Shown here: positions 1 to 11,579 of the stretch, in pieces
Numbering within the stretch: position 1 is the first letter of the stretch
Layout: each line of letters begins with the position of its first letter
Source of the DNA: Hermatobates lingyangjiaoensis
Taxonomy: Eukaryota; Arthropoda; Insecta; Hemiptera; Hermatobatidae
Direction of reading: 5' to 3'
Assembly (NCBI GenBank): GCA_026182355.1
Contig: JAPFBL010000584.1
Coordinates: forward strand, 124,001-188,000
DNA: 64,000 nucleotides
Notes under the pieces: model-generated
What the model saw: only the letters and a program-made list of their open reading frames with translations
What the model was told of the DNA's origin: nothing
The model's database searches: none
Position numbers and translations under genes: made by a program

Positions 1-228
1 ATGAAATTTGTAGCATATAATAGTCATTGTATGATAAAATGCAAGGTTGTATTTTAACTGTAATAAGTACAAGCTTTCAAATTTCTATAATTGTTTGAAG
101 AACAAAAACGCTCTTTATAACAACTGCTTTGATGTAAATTACACTGCAGTATCGACACCATGTTGGAATATTACACAAAAACAATGAAGTATATTTTATT
201 TGTGCAACGTATAAACTTGAGATCGACA

Positions 229-303
229 TACATTACATAGACTTGCAACCTCCAAGTCTATGTAATGAAGTCTGTCTATCCTTTCTCCAAGTCTGGAGAA
301 AGG
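229..303. repeat. Two adjacent small hairpins
   Basis: CATTACATAGACTTG and its reverse complement CAAGTCTATGTAATG are separated by about 6 bp; directly after, CCTTTCTCC and GGAGAAAGG form a second perfect hairpin. No identifiable family. Confidence 0.6.
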
Positions 304-1082
304 AAGAGGAGGGTTCAAAACATACGACGATATGACTATTGGCAGCCCGTCAGCTTGTATACAGCTTACATACTATCCTACCATGCTAGTATCAAGTGGC
401 AATTATTTTTAATATATTTAAAAACTTGCATTGTTCTTTAAATCTTAGTCTTAAAGACCTAGATGACCTGCATAGATAACATAAATATAGATGTTTTACT
501 ACATTTACTACATTTATGTGAAATCTTTTTATAAATTAATTTCATATTTACATCACGCATACATTCCAATCCATTAAATAAATATACAGATTAAAAAAGT
601 AAAAGTTATCCAGGTATTTTAACTAAAAGAACTAAGATCAAATTTAGAAAATATTTAAAAGTAATTTCTCAAAATATATTAAGAACTATTATATTTTATA
701 ATATAAAATATTTTTCTAGTATTTTATAAGACAAAACTTTAATGATTAGTATAAATAAGTATAAATAATAAAAACTACTGAACACATTCTATTCCTGTAA
801 GAAAATATAAGTTTTGAGGAGCGTAGCATACTTGCCTTATTGTTGATCATTATCATGAAGTCATTTTCTATTTTAATCCTATTGTTTATTTAATTCATCT
901 TAATACACCCGCTATGACTCATACGGTTAATGTCGACTGGACTGGATTTATATTGATGCTTTCTATGTTGGTTCGCTCCATTTAAATTAGAGCCCCTACT
1001 TGAATTGTTGGAAGACTTCCGTCTGACAGTGTATTAACCTTTCTATAGCAATACATGTTACTTCTCAAATTATTATACAAAT

Positions 1083-1272
1083 CTATATAAATAAAAAGAA
1101 TGATTTTCTCTGTACATTGCTTAGATCTGACTCGTTTCAAGTTTTCTTTATGTTTCATATATTGGAGAAACCGAATCCGAGTTCCATTTGCTTAACACTA
1201 TACTAATAATGGTATTTTCTACTATTCAATAATTTCTAATGATATTTTGGAATACCAAGTACAATGGGATTT
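1083..1272 (+). repeat. Dispersed repeat, short copy (uninterrupted site)
   Basis: Shares blocks with 43540-43601 plus 44318-44340 (CTGACTC, TTATGTTT, GAGAAACCGAATCC) and with 44925-45000 (GTATTTTCTACTATTC, AATTTCTAAT, TTTGGAATACCA). It lacks the hAT-like insertion found in the second copy, so it acts as a related empty site. Family unknown. Confidence 0.6.
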
Positions 1273-1607
1273 TTGATTCCATCAAAGACATGTACATTTG
1301 CTAGTCACTAATATAATAACTAGTTAAATTCTTAATATAACAATTACTTAGCTGAGGCACATACTTCTCGGTCTATAATCACTTCTACAGAAGAATAGAC
1401 ACATGAGAAACAAAAGGAAAACTTACATGAAAAATAATTGCCCTTTTTTTTATTAAAAAATGTTGATAATTAAAGTCTGATCCAAAGTAATTTCAGTGTA
1501 GTCGAAAGGGGTAAAGGAAAGTTGTTTAACGGTAGGTGAACAGGCAAAATGATAAATACATGCAATTATTATTACAATTGAGGTTAGTATGATTTATATT
1601 AGTAATA

Positions 1608-1755
1608 TGGCAAACCGTCATACCTCGTAAGATAATCTTGGAGTCGTTGGAGCGCTTTAGTTGGAGAGGTTAGTTGTAATCGAAGATGGACAACGTCTGA
1701 AAGCGCTCCAACGACTCCAAGATCATCTTACAAGGTATGACAGTTTGCCGTGTTA
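1608..1755 (+). repeat. 150-bp inverted repeat with hammerhead-like remnant
   Basis: Arms of about 45 bp: GTCATACCTCGTAAGAT, then GGAGTCGTTGGAGCGCTT, mirrored at 1690-1745. The unpaired centre plus right arm reads UCGAAGA, U, GGAC-AAC-GUCU, GAAA, GCGC, UC, which fits the order of the PLE hammerhead motifs elsewhere in this window with a degraded core. The outer GTCATACCTCGTA also occurs beside the motif at 30264-30306. Confidence 0.55.
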
Positions 1756-1800
1756 ATAATATAAAATGATAAATGATAATAGACTACAATCAAAAATCAC

Positions 1801-1984
1801 CTATAGCATATCCAAGACAAAATGCAACATCCCCAATTGCATAAACCGATCCGTAAACAGCTGAATGTCTTATATCGACAAGAAAACCCAACTCCGGCAT
1901 CATGGAGCTGTCCACCATTCCAATCGCGAAGCCCAGTCCAGCATTCGGGATGATCAAATCATTCAGGCTTCTAGCCAACGGTAT
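1801..1984 (-). CDS. VMAT exon 10 (residues 360-420, TM10-TM11)
   Basis: Encodes [20 protein letters not shown], then [20 protein letters not shown] and [19 protein letters not shown]. Asp384 and Asp411 correspond to the TM10 and TM11 aspartates needed for transport in mammalian VMATs. Acceptor TTTTACAG at 1985, donor G|GTGATT at 1800 (GT-AG but a weak donor); phase 1 out. The next exon, expected to begin with a PS-GG motif, is not in the remaining 1.8 kb. Confidence 0.95.
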
Positions 1985-3044
1985 CTGTAAAAAAAACAAA
2001 CAGTATGCGACCATTTTAATTAAAATTCATTCATGATAGAATTATTTCAATCACAATATCACATCAAAGTGTACTAAACATCATCACAGCAAACTGTAAC
2101 CTCATTTCTCTTTCTCATTAATGATTTGTGATCTAAATAAAGATCAAGATTTAAGTTTTAAAGTTGACCTAATAAAGCATTTAGAGTTTCTAATTGTATA
2201 TGCTTATCTAATTAAGTAAGCTAAATTAAAACATTTTTTACTAGTAGTTCTTAAAAACGTTTACGAGATTTCAAACCACAAATATGAGAAAAAAATTACT
2301 ATTACGAAAGTGGGTAACTAGCATCGTATAAGTTCAAAAAGTTATATTTAATTTAAACATGCTTTAAACATTTTTATAATAAGTGATTATTTGTATAAAT
2401 ATAAGAAGTTAAAAATATAATATATTCAACATAAATTCTATGCAAATATGTCACAGGATTGCTTTAACTATAAATTATAAATTGAAGGATTAAAGTTAAT
2501 TTTGTAAAATAAATCAATGACTACAATAATTTATTGATAATTGATTAACTCACTGATTATTGATATATGTAGATTTACAATAACTGTGTTATAAATAATC
2601 CATTAAATGTTTTTGGCTGTAGAAATAACATTAACTCATAGGTTATATTCATGGTTTTACTGGTTTCGTTCATCATCAAGAGCAGACTGAATATTATGTT
2701 ATAAACTTTGCAGACTGTGTTACTATTCAAGTCTTCCCTTGAGTCAATTATTATCTTTCTGGTTGGTTTGTTCCAGTTAATATTATCATATTTTATATTA
2801 AAGATAATGAACTTATTGTTCATTTCTTATTTAGATTTAATTTCTTTTTAATTATTTCTCCCTTGCTGTTATACCCGTTAATTCTCTTTGTCTTTTCCAG
2901 CACACCAATGAATCTGTGAATGATCTAAATAAGTGGTCTGTCCGATGGTTGCTTTATCTCAGAATTTCACTTACTGGAATATTTATGTTTTACATTTCTA
3001 CTGCTTCTGTTACTGTTGATCATGGTCCTTTTGTTTTTTCTACA

Positions 3045-3196
3045 GTAACTCCATGAAGTTTTGACGAAGACCGCTCGTTACGGTTGAAATATCTTAGTCT
3101 TGTTTTCCCATTTCATATTGTGGTTTGATCATTGATTGTTATTTCACGTATATATGTGAAATGTTTTTATTAATTAGTAATATATATATATATACC
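3045..3196 (+). mobile_element. PLE pLTR fragment, family 1 (decayed hammerhead)
   Basis: Contains UUGACGA, A, GACCG-CUCGUUA-CGGUU, GAAA, then AUCUUAGUC, a mutated family 1 hammerhead, followed by the family 1 tail (TTTCATATTGTGGTTTGATC, TTATTTCACG, ATGTGAAAT) that ends in (TA)n at 3178-3196. Confidence 0.7.
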
Positions 3197-3426
3197 AATT
3201 AAAATAAGCAGTAACACATAAACTGAAACACAACAAAGACTCACTTTTCAATATTGTCGTCCCTCCGTCAATTCACTTCTTCTCCTGAGGACGACCGCCA
3301 TTACGGTCGAAATATTGAAAAGTGAGTCTTTGTTGTGTTTCAGTTTATGTGTCACTGCTTATTTTAATTGTTATTTGTCCTGCCGGACCGTTTTTCGTTT
3401 AACATGGTATATATATATATATATAT
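3196..3426 (+). mobile_element. PLE pLTR inverted repeat, family 2
   Basis: Outer arms of about 60 bp (AATAAGCAGT, ACACAACAAAGACTCAC) at 3200-3256 mirrored at 3307-3366, with (TA)n on both outer sides. The centre holds a family 2 hammerhead motif (3274-3326). The right side continues into CTGCCGGACCG, a tail seen also at 46370. Confidence 0.75.
3274..3326 (+). ncRNA. Hammerhead-like ribozyme motif, family 2
   Basis: CUGAGGA core (3285-3291), one extra C, stem II GACCG / CGGUC with a 6-nt loop, GAAA, self-complementary UA, then UU and GAAAAGUG. Stem I: inner G-C and A-U pairs, an internal loop, then AAGUG pairing with CACUU upstream. All core positions are intact. Cleavage would fall after UU before GAAAAGUG. 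Activity is inferred. Confidence 0.65.
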
Positions 3427-3491
3427 CATACCCCAGTTTAAACACGCTAAAAATAATATTGAAATATAAAAAAAGTATTCAATATACTTAC

Positions 3492-3543
3492 ACATAGTAA
3501 ACAAATTCCAATTATAATCAATCCCAACAAAGAGGCCATCCAT
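3492..3543 (-). CDS. VMAT exon 9 (residues 342-359, TM9)
   Basis: A 52-bp exon too short for ordinary ORF detection, found by splice continuity. It completes Arg342 from exon 8 and encodes WMASLLGLIIIGICLLC, equivalent to RWLCALLGMIIVGVSILC in VMAT2. Acceptor TTTTAG at 3544, donor GTAAGT at 3491; phase 0 out. Adjacent on its donor side is a PLE-derived inverted repeat about 65 bp away. Confidence 0.92.
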
Positions 3544-4800
3544 CTAAAACAACAAATATCTTACTATCCAGCTTACATAAGAAAAATTAAAAAAAATAAT
3601 GCTCTTTATTTGTATTTATTTTTAAATAGTGTAAATAAAGAAATTAATATTTTATTAATTAATTAAACTCTGGCAAACTTTTTTTTATTTCTTCTTCTTC
3701 TGAAGAGTAAAAGTTAAATTTTCTGGGCAAAACAAATATTTGTTAATCAATTTTTTAAAGTCCATTTAAATTTCATGGACTTATTGGATTTTGTCAACAA
3801 CCAAATCCAATGTAACATTTTATGAATTGAAAATAATTTTGGGTTTCAAAGTAATAGTTTGATATATTAAATTATTGAATAATTTAATTTTATTTTTATT
3901 TTTAGTCACAACAATGTAAACATTACCAGTGACAATGATGAAAGAAATACTCGTATATACATTTACACATGGAGGCAGCAGGGAAGAAATAATCCAGGAA
4001 GTATACTTCCTGGTGTGAAAATGAATAAATTAAATGAAAAATAAAACTTAATATAAATAAATAATTTAGAAAAAGACATATTATTTATACTTTCATTTAA
4101 TAACAATAACTTAATTAAACATGTATATTATTTTCATTCATTATCAAAAAGGATATTTATGAAAAGTGTTCAAATATTTCTCATTATTTAGTTACATTTA
4201 ATTATATTTGTTACTATTTAAAAATTAATTATTTCATAAATTAAATAACTCACTAATTATTGATTATTATTCACTAAAGAAGGGAATAAATGACTAATAA
4301 CTATTCCTAAAACAAAGAAGTTCAAATTTAATTATCTAGTGAGGTGTTAATAATGTAAGGTAAAAAAATTTTAGGTTCACTATGCCAGGCTTTTAATGAA
4401 GCAACATATCAACACTGCTTCAGCCTGCGATTGTTTTATTGTTCTCAATGAACGTACGTTTTGGAGTACGTTTCATTTAATTCTCTTTAAATAAAATCTA
4501 CCTACCTTAAGAATAAATCATGTTGAAACAATCCTATACATATAAATTAAAAAAAAAAGGTACAATCCTTGTCTTCGTTTTTATCACATTTTGTTATCAA
4601 TATAAATATATATATATTTGTTGAAGTAGAAGAAATGACAAGTTTTACTTCGACTGTTACACACTTCAATCTAAAATGACACAAAATTCTCATTCTAACT
4701 AACTTTTTGGTTCTAATAAACAAATAGTTTTTTTTCAATGAAGTTCGTTTTCATGTTAGCTCTAAATTTTCCATTTTCTGATACCATCATGTTTACATAC
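3544..4800 (-). other. VMAT intron 8, no recognised element
   Basis: AT-rich sequence with short homopolymer runs and a small TA tract near 4604-4615; I see no gene, repeat family or RNA in it. The minus-strand frames at 4547-4738 lack any family signature. Confidence 0.6.
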
Positions 4801-4975
4801 CTGCCCATACGATGACCCAAAGGTCCAAACAAGTTTGTTCCAATCAAGTAAGAAATGCTAGCAGGAAGAAAAGTGACTCCCTGCTTCCAACGCCCAGCTC
4901 CCATCGTGTCCATCATCCAAATAGGAAGGGATGGCTCCAGCATTGCAATCCCAGTGTTCGCAAATGTTATAGCCC
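4801..4975 (-). CDS. VMAT exon 8 (residues 284-341, TM7-TM8)
   Basis: Encodes [19 protein letters not shown], then [18 protein letters not shown] and [20 protein letters not shown], strongly matching TM7, the luminal TM7-TM8 loop and TM8 of VMAT2. The loop reads TMGAGRW where vertebrate VMAT2 has TMCSRKW, so the cysteine reported to form the luminal disulfide is absent. Acceptor TTGTACAG at 4976, donor AG|GTATGT at 4800; phase 1 in, phase 2 out. Confidence 0.96.
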
Positions 4976-5197
4976 CTGTACAAATATTTTATTAATTCGA
5001 TGTTATCAACACAATGAAGAGCTTGGTATCATATATTATACATGGGTTCAAAATTTTATATTAAATTTTCATTTTCTCTATTAAGTATTTATTCTTTCTT
5101 GTCATTCTAACAATCCAAAATTTGGATCACCTGCTATTTGGCGCCATTTTAGTCCTAAATATGCAACATTACCAAGACTCTTTATTTTTCCTTTACT

Positions 5198-7310
5198 ATA
5201 AGTAAAGTATAGTGATCGTGAAAAAATTCGATCTCCAAATTTTGACGGAATTATATGTTTTGAGGTCCCTTAAGTCGTTTTATGAAGTTTATTCGATGAT
5301 GTCTGTGTATGTGTAGGTGCGTGGGTGGGTGGGTGTGTTAGCATTGCTTGTTACCACCCTAAGGTCCGGAATCTTTGATGGATCAAGTTGATATTTTACA
5401 CAAAAATAGGCCCCATAGTGTAGAATTCCTATTGTTTGTGAAGAATTATGCATGACGGGAAAGTCACTTTTTTTGCCAAAAACCGGTTTTTATAGAAAAC
5501 ATTTTTTTCTCCTAAACTCCTAACTCTAGAGTTTTGAAATTTGGATATTACCTTTTAAGTTACAAATGGAATAAACGAAAAATGTATTCAGGAATTTAAA
5601 ACAAAGGAAAATATTTTTTATTCAATAAAATGTAAAAATTTTGACTTATAATTCAATCTCAAACCTTGTGAGAGCGATACAAGTCATACTGTTTGACGGA
5701 TCAAAATTAAACTATGCCTAAAAATAGAACATTATGTGTAGAATTAGTTGATATATTTTTTTTCAAAATTACATTCACCAAAGGGGCGTTAATGTACGAT
5801 TTCTGTTTTCAGAAAATGTTTTTTGACGCTAAACGGCTCATTAAAAAATCTTGAAAATTTGTCCTAAAATGGAACACAAAATTAGGAATTTATAAAGAAA
5901 AATTCATGAAATTTTAATTACAGCAAAGAGCAACAAAACTATAAAAACTGTTTGTTTATCCTAGACTAAGGGATCACCTGTCATACTTGTCGAATTTTTG
6001 ATATTTGTTTATCGAAATAATATAATGTTATAGAGGTATAATGGAAATGTTTTTAAAAATTAAATATAGAGGTAAAATTAAATGTTTAAATGATTTAACG
6101 ACTTATATGTGATGTAAGAAGAATAAAATTTTTATATGTAAAAAATCAACAATAGGCATATGAAGGATATAATTTCTGATTCTTTTTATAGTATGATGGG
6201 TTTGTCTAACAAAATGTTCTAATCAATCTATATGTTGCACCATTCTACAAAGGTTAATATCAGATGCTGATTTTTTACGTTTATTGGTAGTACACAATTA
6301 CACAATATACATTGGTAATTGGTTATTACATTATTATTGGGTAATATAGAAGTTTTTGGAATGAACTTTTTCGTTGTATAGAAAGGCTTCCAGTCTTGTC
6401 TAATTTCCAGCTTTTTCACTGTTCTAGTCTAATAGTTCATACCATTATTTTTAAATATTTCAAGCTTCCAGCTTTTAAATTTAAAATTATACAGAGATTC
6501 AGCTTTGAACTTGATTTAAGAATGCAAAGGTGGCTAATTACCAATATATTTTTTCTCAATATACATTTACAGCAAACTTATATAACAGAGTACAGCACGT
6601 GAGAAAAAATAACATTCGCTCAGAGTAAATTGGTTTTTTATGATTTTTGAATAAGGGAAAGAAAAGTGACTTTTCAAAAAACTCTAGCATACCATAAAAT
6701 TTCCGGTATAATAATTTGATAGAAGACCAAAAATGTAGAACATTATTCAGAATTAAAAAAAAAAACTTTTAAAAATAATAAATGAAATTATCCTACATCA
6801 AAAATTAAAAATTATCTGAAAACGACATTATTTCTTGCATGTTTTTGACATTTCAGACAAAAACTTTGTAATGTTTTTAAAATACTTAAAATATTATCAA
6901 GTTCTAAATGGGAAAATTTGTCTTAAGTATTAAATGTAGAAGGAGGTCAGATAAACTGTGTAAGAGATCCACGGACTATTGGAGCAAAAGCCATGCTCTC
7001 TTGTCGGAAATTATTTCGTCTAAGCAAATTTTTACTTTGGCTTTTCATAATGTTATTACTGCTGTAGTTATATTAATGATTGTATATCCATTATTTCTGT
7101 GACATACAAAAAAGGCTTATCTATTGATAAGTGGATCAATCACTATCTGTACTACCTCAGGAATGAAAGAGTAATTAATAAACATCTCCCACTTAGAGGA
7201 TTATATTATGCGTAAATGAGACATTATATATTATATACCGAAGAAGTTGGATATTAAGTTTACTTATAGTAAAGTTGAGTGCAGGCCACTCCAGATTTTT
7301 AAGATTGGGA
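5198..7310 (-). mobile_element. Unknown 2-kb repeat element B, copy 1
   Basis: Reverse-oriented, near full-length copy matching 11580-13521 base for base over most of its length. Both ends carry the terminal inverted repeat ACTTTACTATAAGTAAA, itself a near-palindrome. No intact reading frame longer than about 70 codons. Internal landmarks include a GTGGGTGGGTGGGTGTGT tract near one end and a CATTCCTGAGGTAGTACAG block near the other. Probably a non-autonomous DNA element; family not recognised. Confidence 0.6.
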
Positions 7311-7636
7311 TGTTGGAAATATTACTGAATAAAAAAATAGTTGTCATGTAGGTGGGGTGTGTGTTTTTCATTGATAACCTACATCCTAACTGTCCATCTC
7401 ACTCAAAGACACATCTTTTGACTAGGGCATCTTGGAATGCAATAAACGTGGATATTCCAAGGATATAAGGGGGGAATTAATGACCAATTAGGACACTAAA
7501 ATCTCATTCCATAAACATTCTTGTACCAAGCCTATCCCAGATAATTTCTCTACTAGATCCTCTGTAGAATTCGCTGCTCAATATGAAACTAAAGCCATTC
7601 TAGACTTACTATTCTTCCCAAGGCTCATTAACTCTC

Positions 7637-7725
7637 AGGCACCAACAAACACACAACTAACAAACATAAATACCAACAAACATACTCCTAACAAACATAT
7701 ATACCAACAAACATTCACCTAAAAA
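7637..7725. repeat. Short tandem ACCAACAAACATA array
   Basis: About six imperfect repetitions of ACCAACAAACATA-like units on the plus strand. The preceding 150 bp may be a decayed coding fragment, but no family is recognised. Confidence 0.5.
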
Positions 7726-7811
7726 AGAACAACTGGCGTATATTTATTTACTTACTTAATTCATTAACACAGACTAAAAAATACCACAGCAGTAGCAGGT
7801 CAATGATCTGT

Positions 7812-7872
7812 ATCTGTTGATTACAACGTACGTTTCAAAGCACGGAGATATTCCGTTAGCCATCTTCTAGGA
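7812..7872 (-). ncRNA. Hammerhead-like remnant with long stem II
   Basis: On the minus strand: CUAGAAGAU in place of the core, an inner hairpin ACGGA-AUAUC-UCCGU, GAAA, self-complementary CGUACG, UU. Same order as the other PLE motifs but the core and stem I are degraded. Low confidence. Confidence 0.35.
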
Positions 7873-8967
7873 GACAGAAAAATTTTAGCACTTCATCATT
7901 AAAAAGATGTTTCAAATCTGTGAAATGTCAAGTATTTGATAAACATCATTCCTATAATTAAAATTAGTATGAACAGATTTCTAGTTCCCGCATAAAATTA
8001 ATTAACTAGCCTTTGTCTCATCCATAACTAAAATGGATGCAAACTAACAAATATGTATATCATATTTTATACCCCTAGAACGTATTGAAGAAAACATCTA
8101 TAACTGTAGGTACCTTTTAAAGCAAATCTCGATTATAATCCAATAGTAACTAGTTATAATTTAGTTTTTTTACTAATTTATGTCATTTGACACATTTGTA
8201 CTTAATGATTAAGCTGTATTAATTCTTGGACTGGATACTATTTTTAAACAAAGAATATGTTTATAAGAATCATTGAATAAACATACAATGAATTTAAACC
8301 AATCAATGAATAATAAACTTTTTGATAATTAAAGTAAAATGAATTACAAGAATATTATGAACTTTGATTCATCACTACTCACAAAATACATAAAAAGATT
8401 AAATTTAATACGGTTAAAGATTTTGATGAATACAAAATGATTGCCTTTAATAGTATTTTAACAAACAACCTTTAACAGCTTTTAATAAATAGCATTTAAC
8501 AATTTCATTTTGCTTTTACTTCTGATTAGTAATCATGCCATCAATTTATTTCGATTATTATTTGAGAGAGCTTATAAAAACATAATAAAGTACCACTAAT
8601 ATGATAAATAATTATTCAATTGATTTTACAATTTTTGACAGCACATTTTATTTCGGATTATATAAATGGTTATGAAACTTTTTGCAAGTAATGCCTTAAC
8701 ATGTGTCTTATTTCAACCAATAATTGATTATTGTTCACTACACCAATTGTAAAAATAATTTTTTTTAATAAATTTCCATACACATAAAATTCTTCGATTA
8801 TGCATCTATCTGATAAATTTTGAAAGAACTGAATAAGTGTGGGTTCGAGAGATCCCATCTTTTCGAAAAATTCTACCTACATATTTTGATATAAAAAATG
8901 AAAAATTTAAGTTTGTTTATTGAAAAAAAAAATAACTTAACATCTGTGGAAGGTTATGTAGGTATTT

Positions 8968-9057
8968 AGGTTACAGGTTACAGTGGCCGTCCCAAGAGAG
9001 AACACACATAGGCCGCAAGCCGGCCCCTTGTGATATGAAAGGATATATCACAATGTA
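8968..9057 (-). mobile_element. SINE tail fragment
   Basis: GGTTACAGTGGCCGTCCC, then AGAACACACATAGGCC and CCCCTTGTGATAT match the reverse complement of the 3' end of the tRNA-derived SINE at 40702-41023. The tRNA-like head is missing. Confidence 0.7.
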
Positions 9058-10082
9058 CCATGTAGGTAGTTAGTTTAAATTTATCCAAACACCTGTCAGT
9101 TTTGAGGGCAGATGTTTTCTTCAGGTTAAAATTTTATCAAAATTTAAATAATTGTACTATAAAAATAAAAAAAAAATATTTTTTTATATTTCAGAATTGA
9201 ATTATTAATAAATAATAAAATTTAAGTTCTTAAATTAAATTTAATATTGAGAATAAAATAGTAAATAAGAATAGATAGAGAAATGATGAAATATTGTTTT
9301 GAGATTTCATTTTCTTTACATTTTAATCTGGTTAACTGTATTAAATCAGGAATTATTATTTTTGTTAGTTCTCGTTTAAAAAAAAAGTATTCCACCCTTC
9401 TTGAAAAAAACTATAAAAGGCATCTTCATGACAAACGCTCCTGACTCATTAAAAAAATTTAAATAATTTTTTTTAGAGATGTTAAAACAGTGTATGCTAC
9501 ATTTTTAAATATTTACTCTTTTATAACAATAATTTTCCTTTTAGCATAACATTTTAAATAATTTTTATTAGAAATTTGAAATAATTATTCTGTTAAATGA
9601 CAAAATAATTATTCTGTAAATATTTAAATAATCATTTTGTTATATTTTACAACTCAGATGTTAAAACAATTGAATGTAGTTATATTTTTAGATTATTTAT
9701 ATATTTATTCTGTTTTTCAATGGTTTTGAATAATACTTTTGAATTTCTGTTTCAAAATAAGCAACAAAAAATTATATATCTGAGGAGAATTGATTACTCT
9801 AATTAAAGGCATTTCTTTCCCCGATCTTACGATTTTAAATCATGTAATTTATGTAAGATATTTTATTGTAATTTTTTTTGGGATAACACCGAGCACACCA
9901 GCTTGTTACTTGTACTGAACAATATGATTAGAGCATGGTTTAGGTGTACAAATTTAGGTAAAACTTAGTTGTACTTGTTAGTGTTATTTTACGTCTTAAA
10001 ATAATATAATATTTATGAATTTTTACCGTGGTTTGCCCATATAAGAACAATATTAAGCCCAAAATATATAAAGTCTCTAGAG

Positions 10083-10598
10083 CAGAGGTGTCAAACTCAT
10101 TTCGGTCTGGGGGCCGAATACAGCTTAGTTTGATCTCAAGCGAGCCGAACCAATAAGCTAATTGCAAAATTACATAGAACTAACAATAAGTCCACCTTTT
10201 TCTTTGTATTAGTCACTAATAGTAATAATTAGTGCAAGGAAGAATAAGTCAATTATAAAAATCTTTATTAAAATTCGACATTCTGTATCACTTTTATTCT
10301 TTTTGACAGAAATATTTCGCTGGTCAAGGTGCGAGTACAACTGAAAAGTGGATAATGCGCCAACAGACGTTCAATGCTACCACATCGTTGGGTTAGTTTC
10401 TTCTAAGTGTTCCTCTCAAGTTCTCTGTACATACTAAAAAACTTTGCCTCTAGCGAATAATATATAAACGACAGGTTTTTAAGGAAATTAGAGTAAAATT
10501 ATTTTTTTTTTATATAATAATGCATGTTTATACCCCGGGCCAGACCGAACCCTCGGTGGGCCAGATCTGGCCCGCGGGCCGGATGTTTGACACTCCTG
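10083..10598. mobile_element. hAT-like non-autonomous DNA transposon with 8-bp target duplication
   Basis: Terminal inverted repeats CAGAGGTGTCAAAC and GTTTGACACTCCTG, subterminal GGGCCGGAT-type GC-rich blocks, and a perfect 8-bp duplication CTCTAGAG at 10075-10082 and 10599-10606. The CAG-GGTGTCAAAC terminus and 8-bp duplication are hAT superfamily features. No transposase frame (516 bp). A right-end fragment of a relative lies at 28125-28206. Confidence 0.85.
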
Positions 10599-11089
10599 CT
10601 CTAGAGTAAGGGGAAGAGGTATCTTTATCAAGGTAAATATTGCCTTAATACAATTATTTCTGTTCCGAGGACCACCATTAATATCTGACAAATTTCATTC
10701 AGAGTTGTCATATCGTTACACTCGTAGAGTTACATTATTTGATATATATCTAACCCAATTACCCACATCATCGTTTTACAGACATCATCCTAAAAATATC
10801 ACAGATAAGGAATAGCTAAACAAAATCCATTTGTTTTTTTCAAAATTTAGTAAAGTTCTCTAAATTGACTAACTTTCTAAAAACGAGTTATTTCACTATC
10901 TTTATAATACTTTAATTAGGTTGATAAATTACTCAGAACAGACCTAACTGAATTTATAAAAAGTGTAATATAAATTTGTTTTGAAGTTTCATGTTTGTTG
11001 TGATGAATTGAGGAAAATGTTTATGTATAATTACAAAGACAGCAGTTGCACGCACTGCAGAAATGTTTAAATTAACCAACTGTTTAAAT

Positions 11090-11340
11090 GTTTTAAACTT
11101 AACTGACAGTGCCCTATGTGGAGTCTGCTTGTTAAAAGAGGAAAGTGTGGAACATATTGTTCTCTAGTGCTAGCATTTCCTGCGCGAGCGAGGAGTACTA
11201 AAGAAGAAGCTAGGAGATGAGGACACTCTGAAAGGAATCCTAACAAACACCGAATTCTGGCAAATAGCTGTCGACCTATCCCGGAGACACTGAGCAATCG
11301 AAGCGGAGAGCTTTGGAAGCTCGAACTAAGAAGTTAGAAG
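11090..11340 (+). pseudogene. LINE ORF2 C-terminal remnant
   Basis: Plus-strand conceptual translation includes CGVCLLKEESVEHIVL, a stop, then C-HFLRERG and KKLGDEDTLKGIL. C-x2-C, then EHI, then C with a downstream FLR motif is the zinc-knuckle-like C-terminus of many non-LTR retrotransposon ORF2 proteins after the RT domain. At least two in-frame stops show it is dead. No RT domain remains nearby. Confidence 0.6.
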
Positions 11341-11579
11341 TAAGTAATAACCAACTGCGAGAAGTTCCATTTTCTCACATACTTTTACAGTTAAATTTAA
11401 TTTAAAAAAAAATCATGAATAATTAGTTCATAGGTAATTCAAAAAATATATTAATATATAAGGAGTGACTTTGGGCACTGTTTTCCATTCCTTTTAGCAG
11501 AAAGGGAGGAAACTTGAAGAGCTGTATCCGAATAGTATTTAAGATTCTGTCTCTATTAAAATCTTTTATTGATACATAA

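Larger units (their letters stand above)
1..1800 (-). other. Part of VMAT intron 10 (no further exon seen)
   Basis: AT-rich sequence between exon 10 and the window edge. I searched the minus strand for the expected TM12 segment and C-terminal tail and found nothing convincing. It holds two small hairpins near 230-303, a dispersed repeat at 1083-1272 and an inverted repeat at 1608-1755; otherwise I see nothing in it. Confidence 0.6.
1985..3491 (-). other. VMAT intron 9
   Basis: The first 1 kb (about 2000-3040) is AT-rich with no recognisable feature; the long minus-strand frame at 2575-2823 has no family resemblance and low-complexity composition. The exon 9 side holds PLE-derived pieces (3045-3196 and 3196-3426). 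Confidence 0.7.

Noticed and set aside
1..1800. Terminal VMAT exon (TM12 and C-terminus)
   Set aside because: Minus-strand frames were checked for the expected motif order and none fits; it should lie outside the window.
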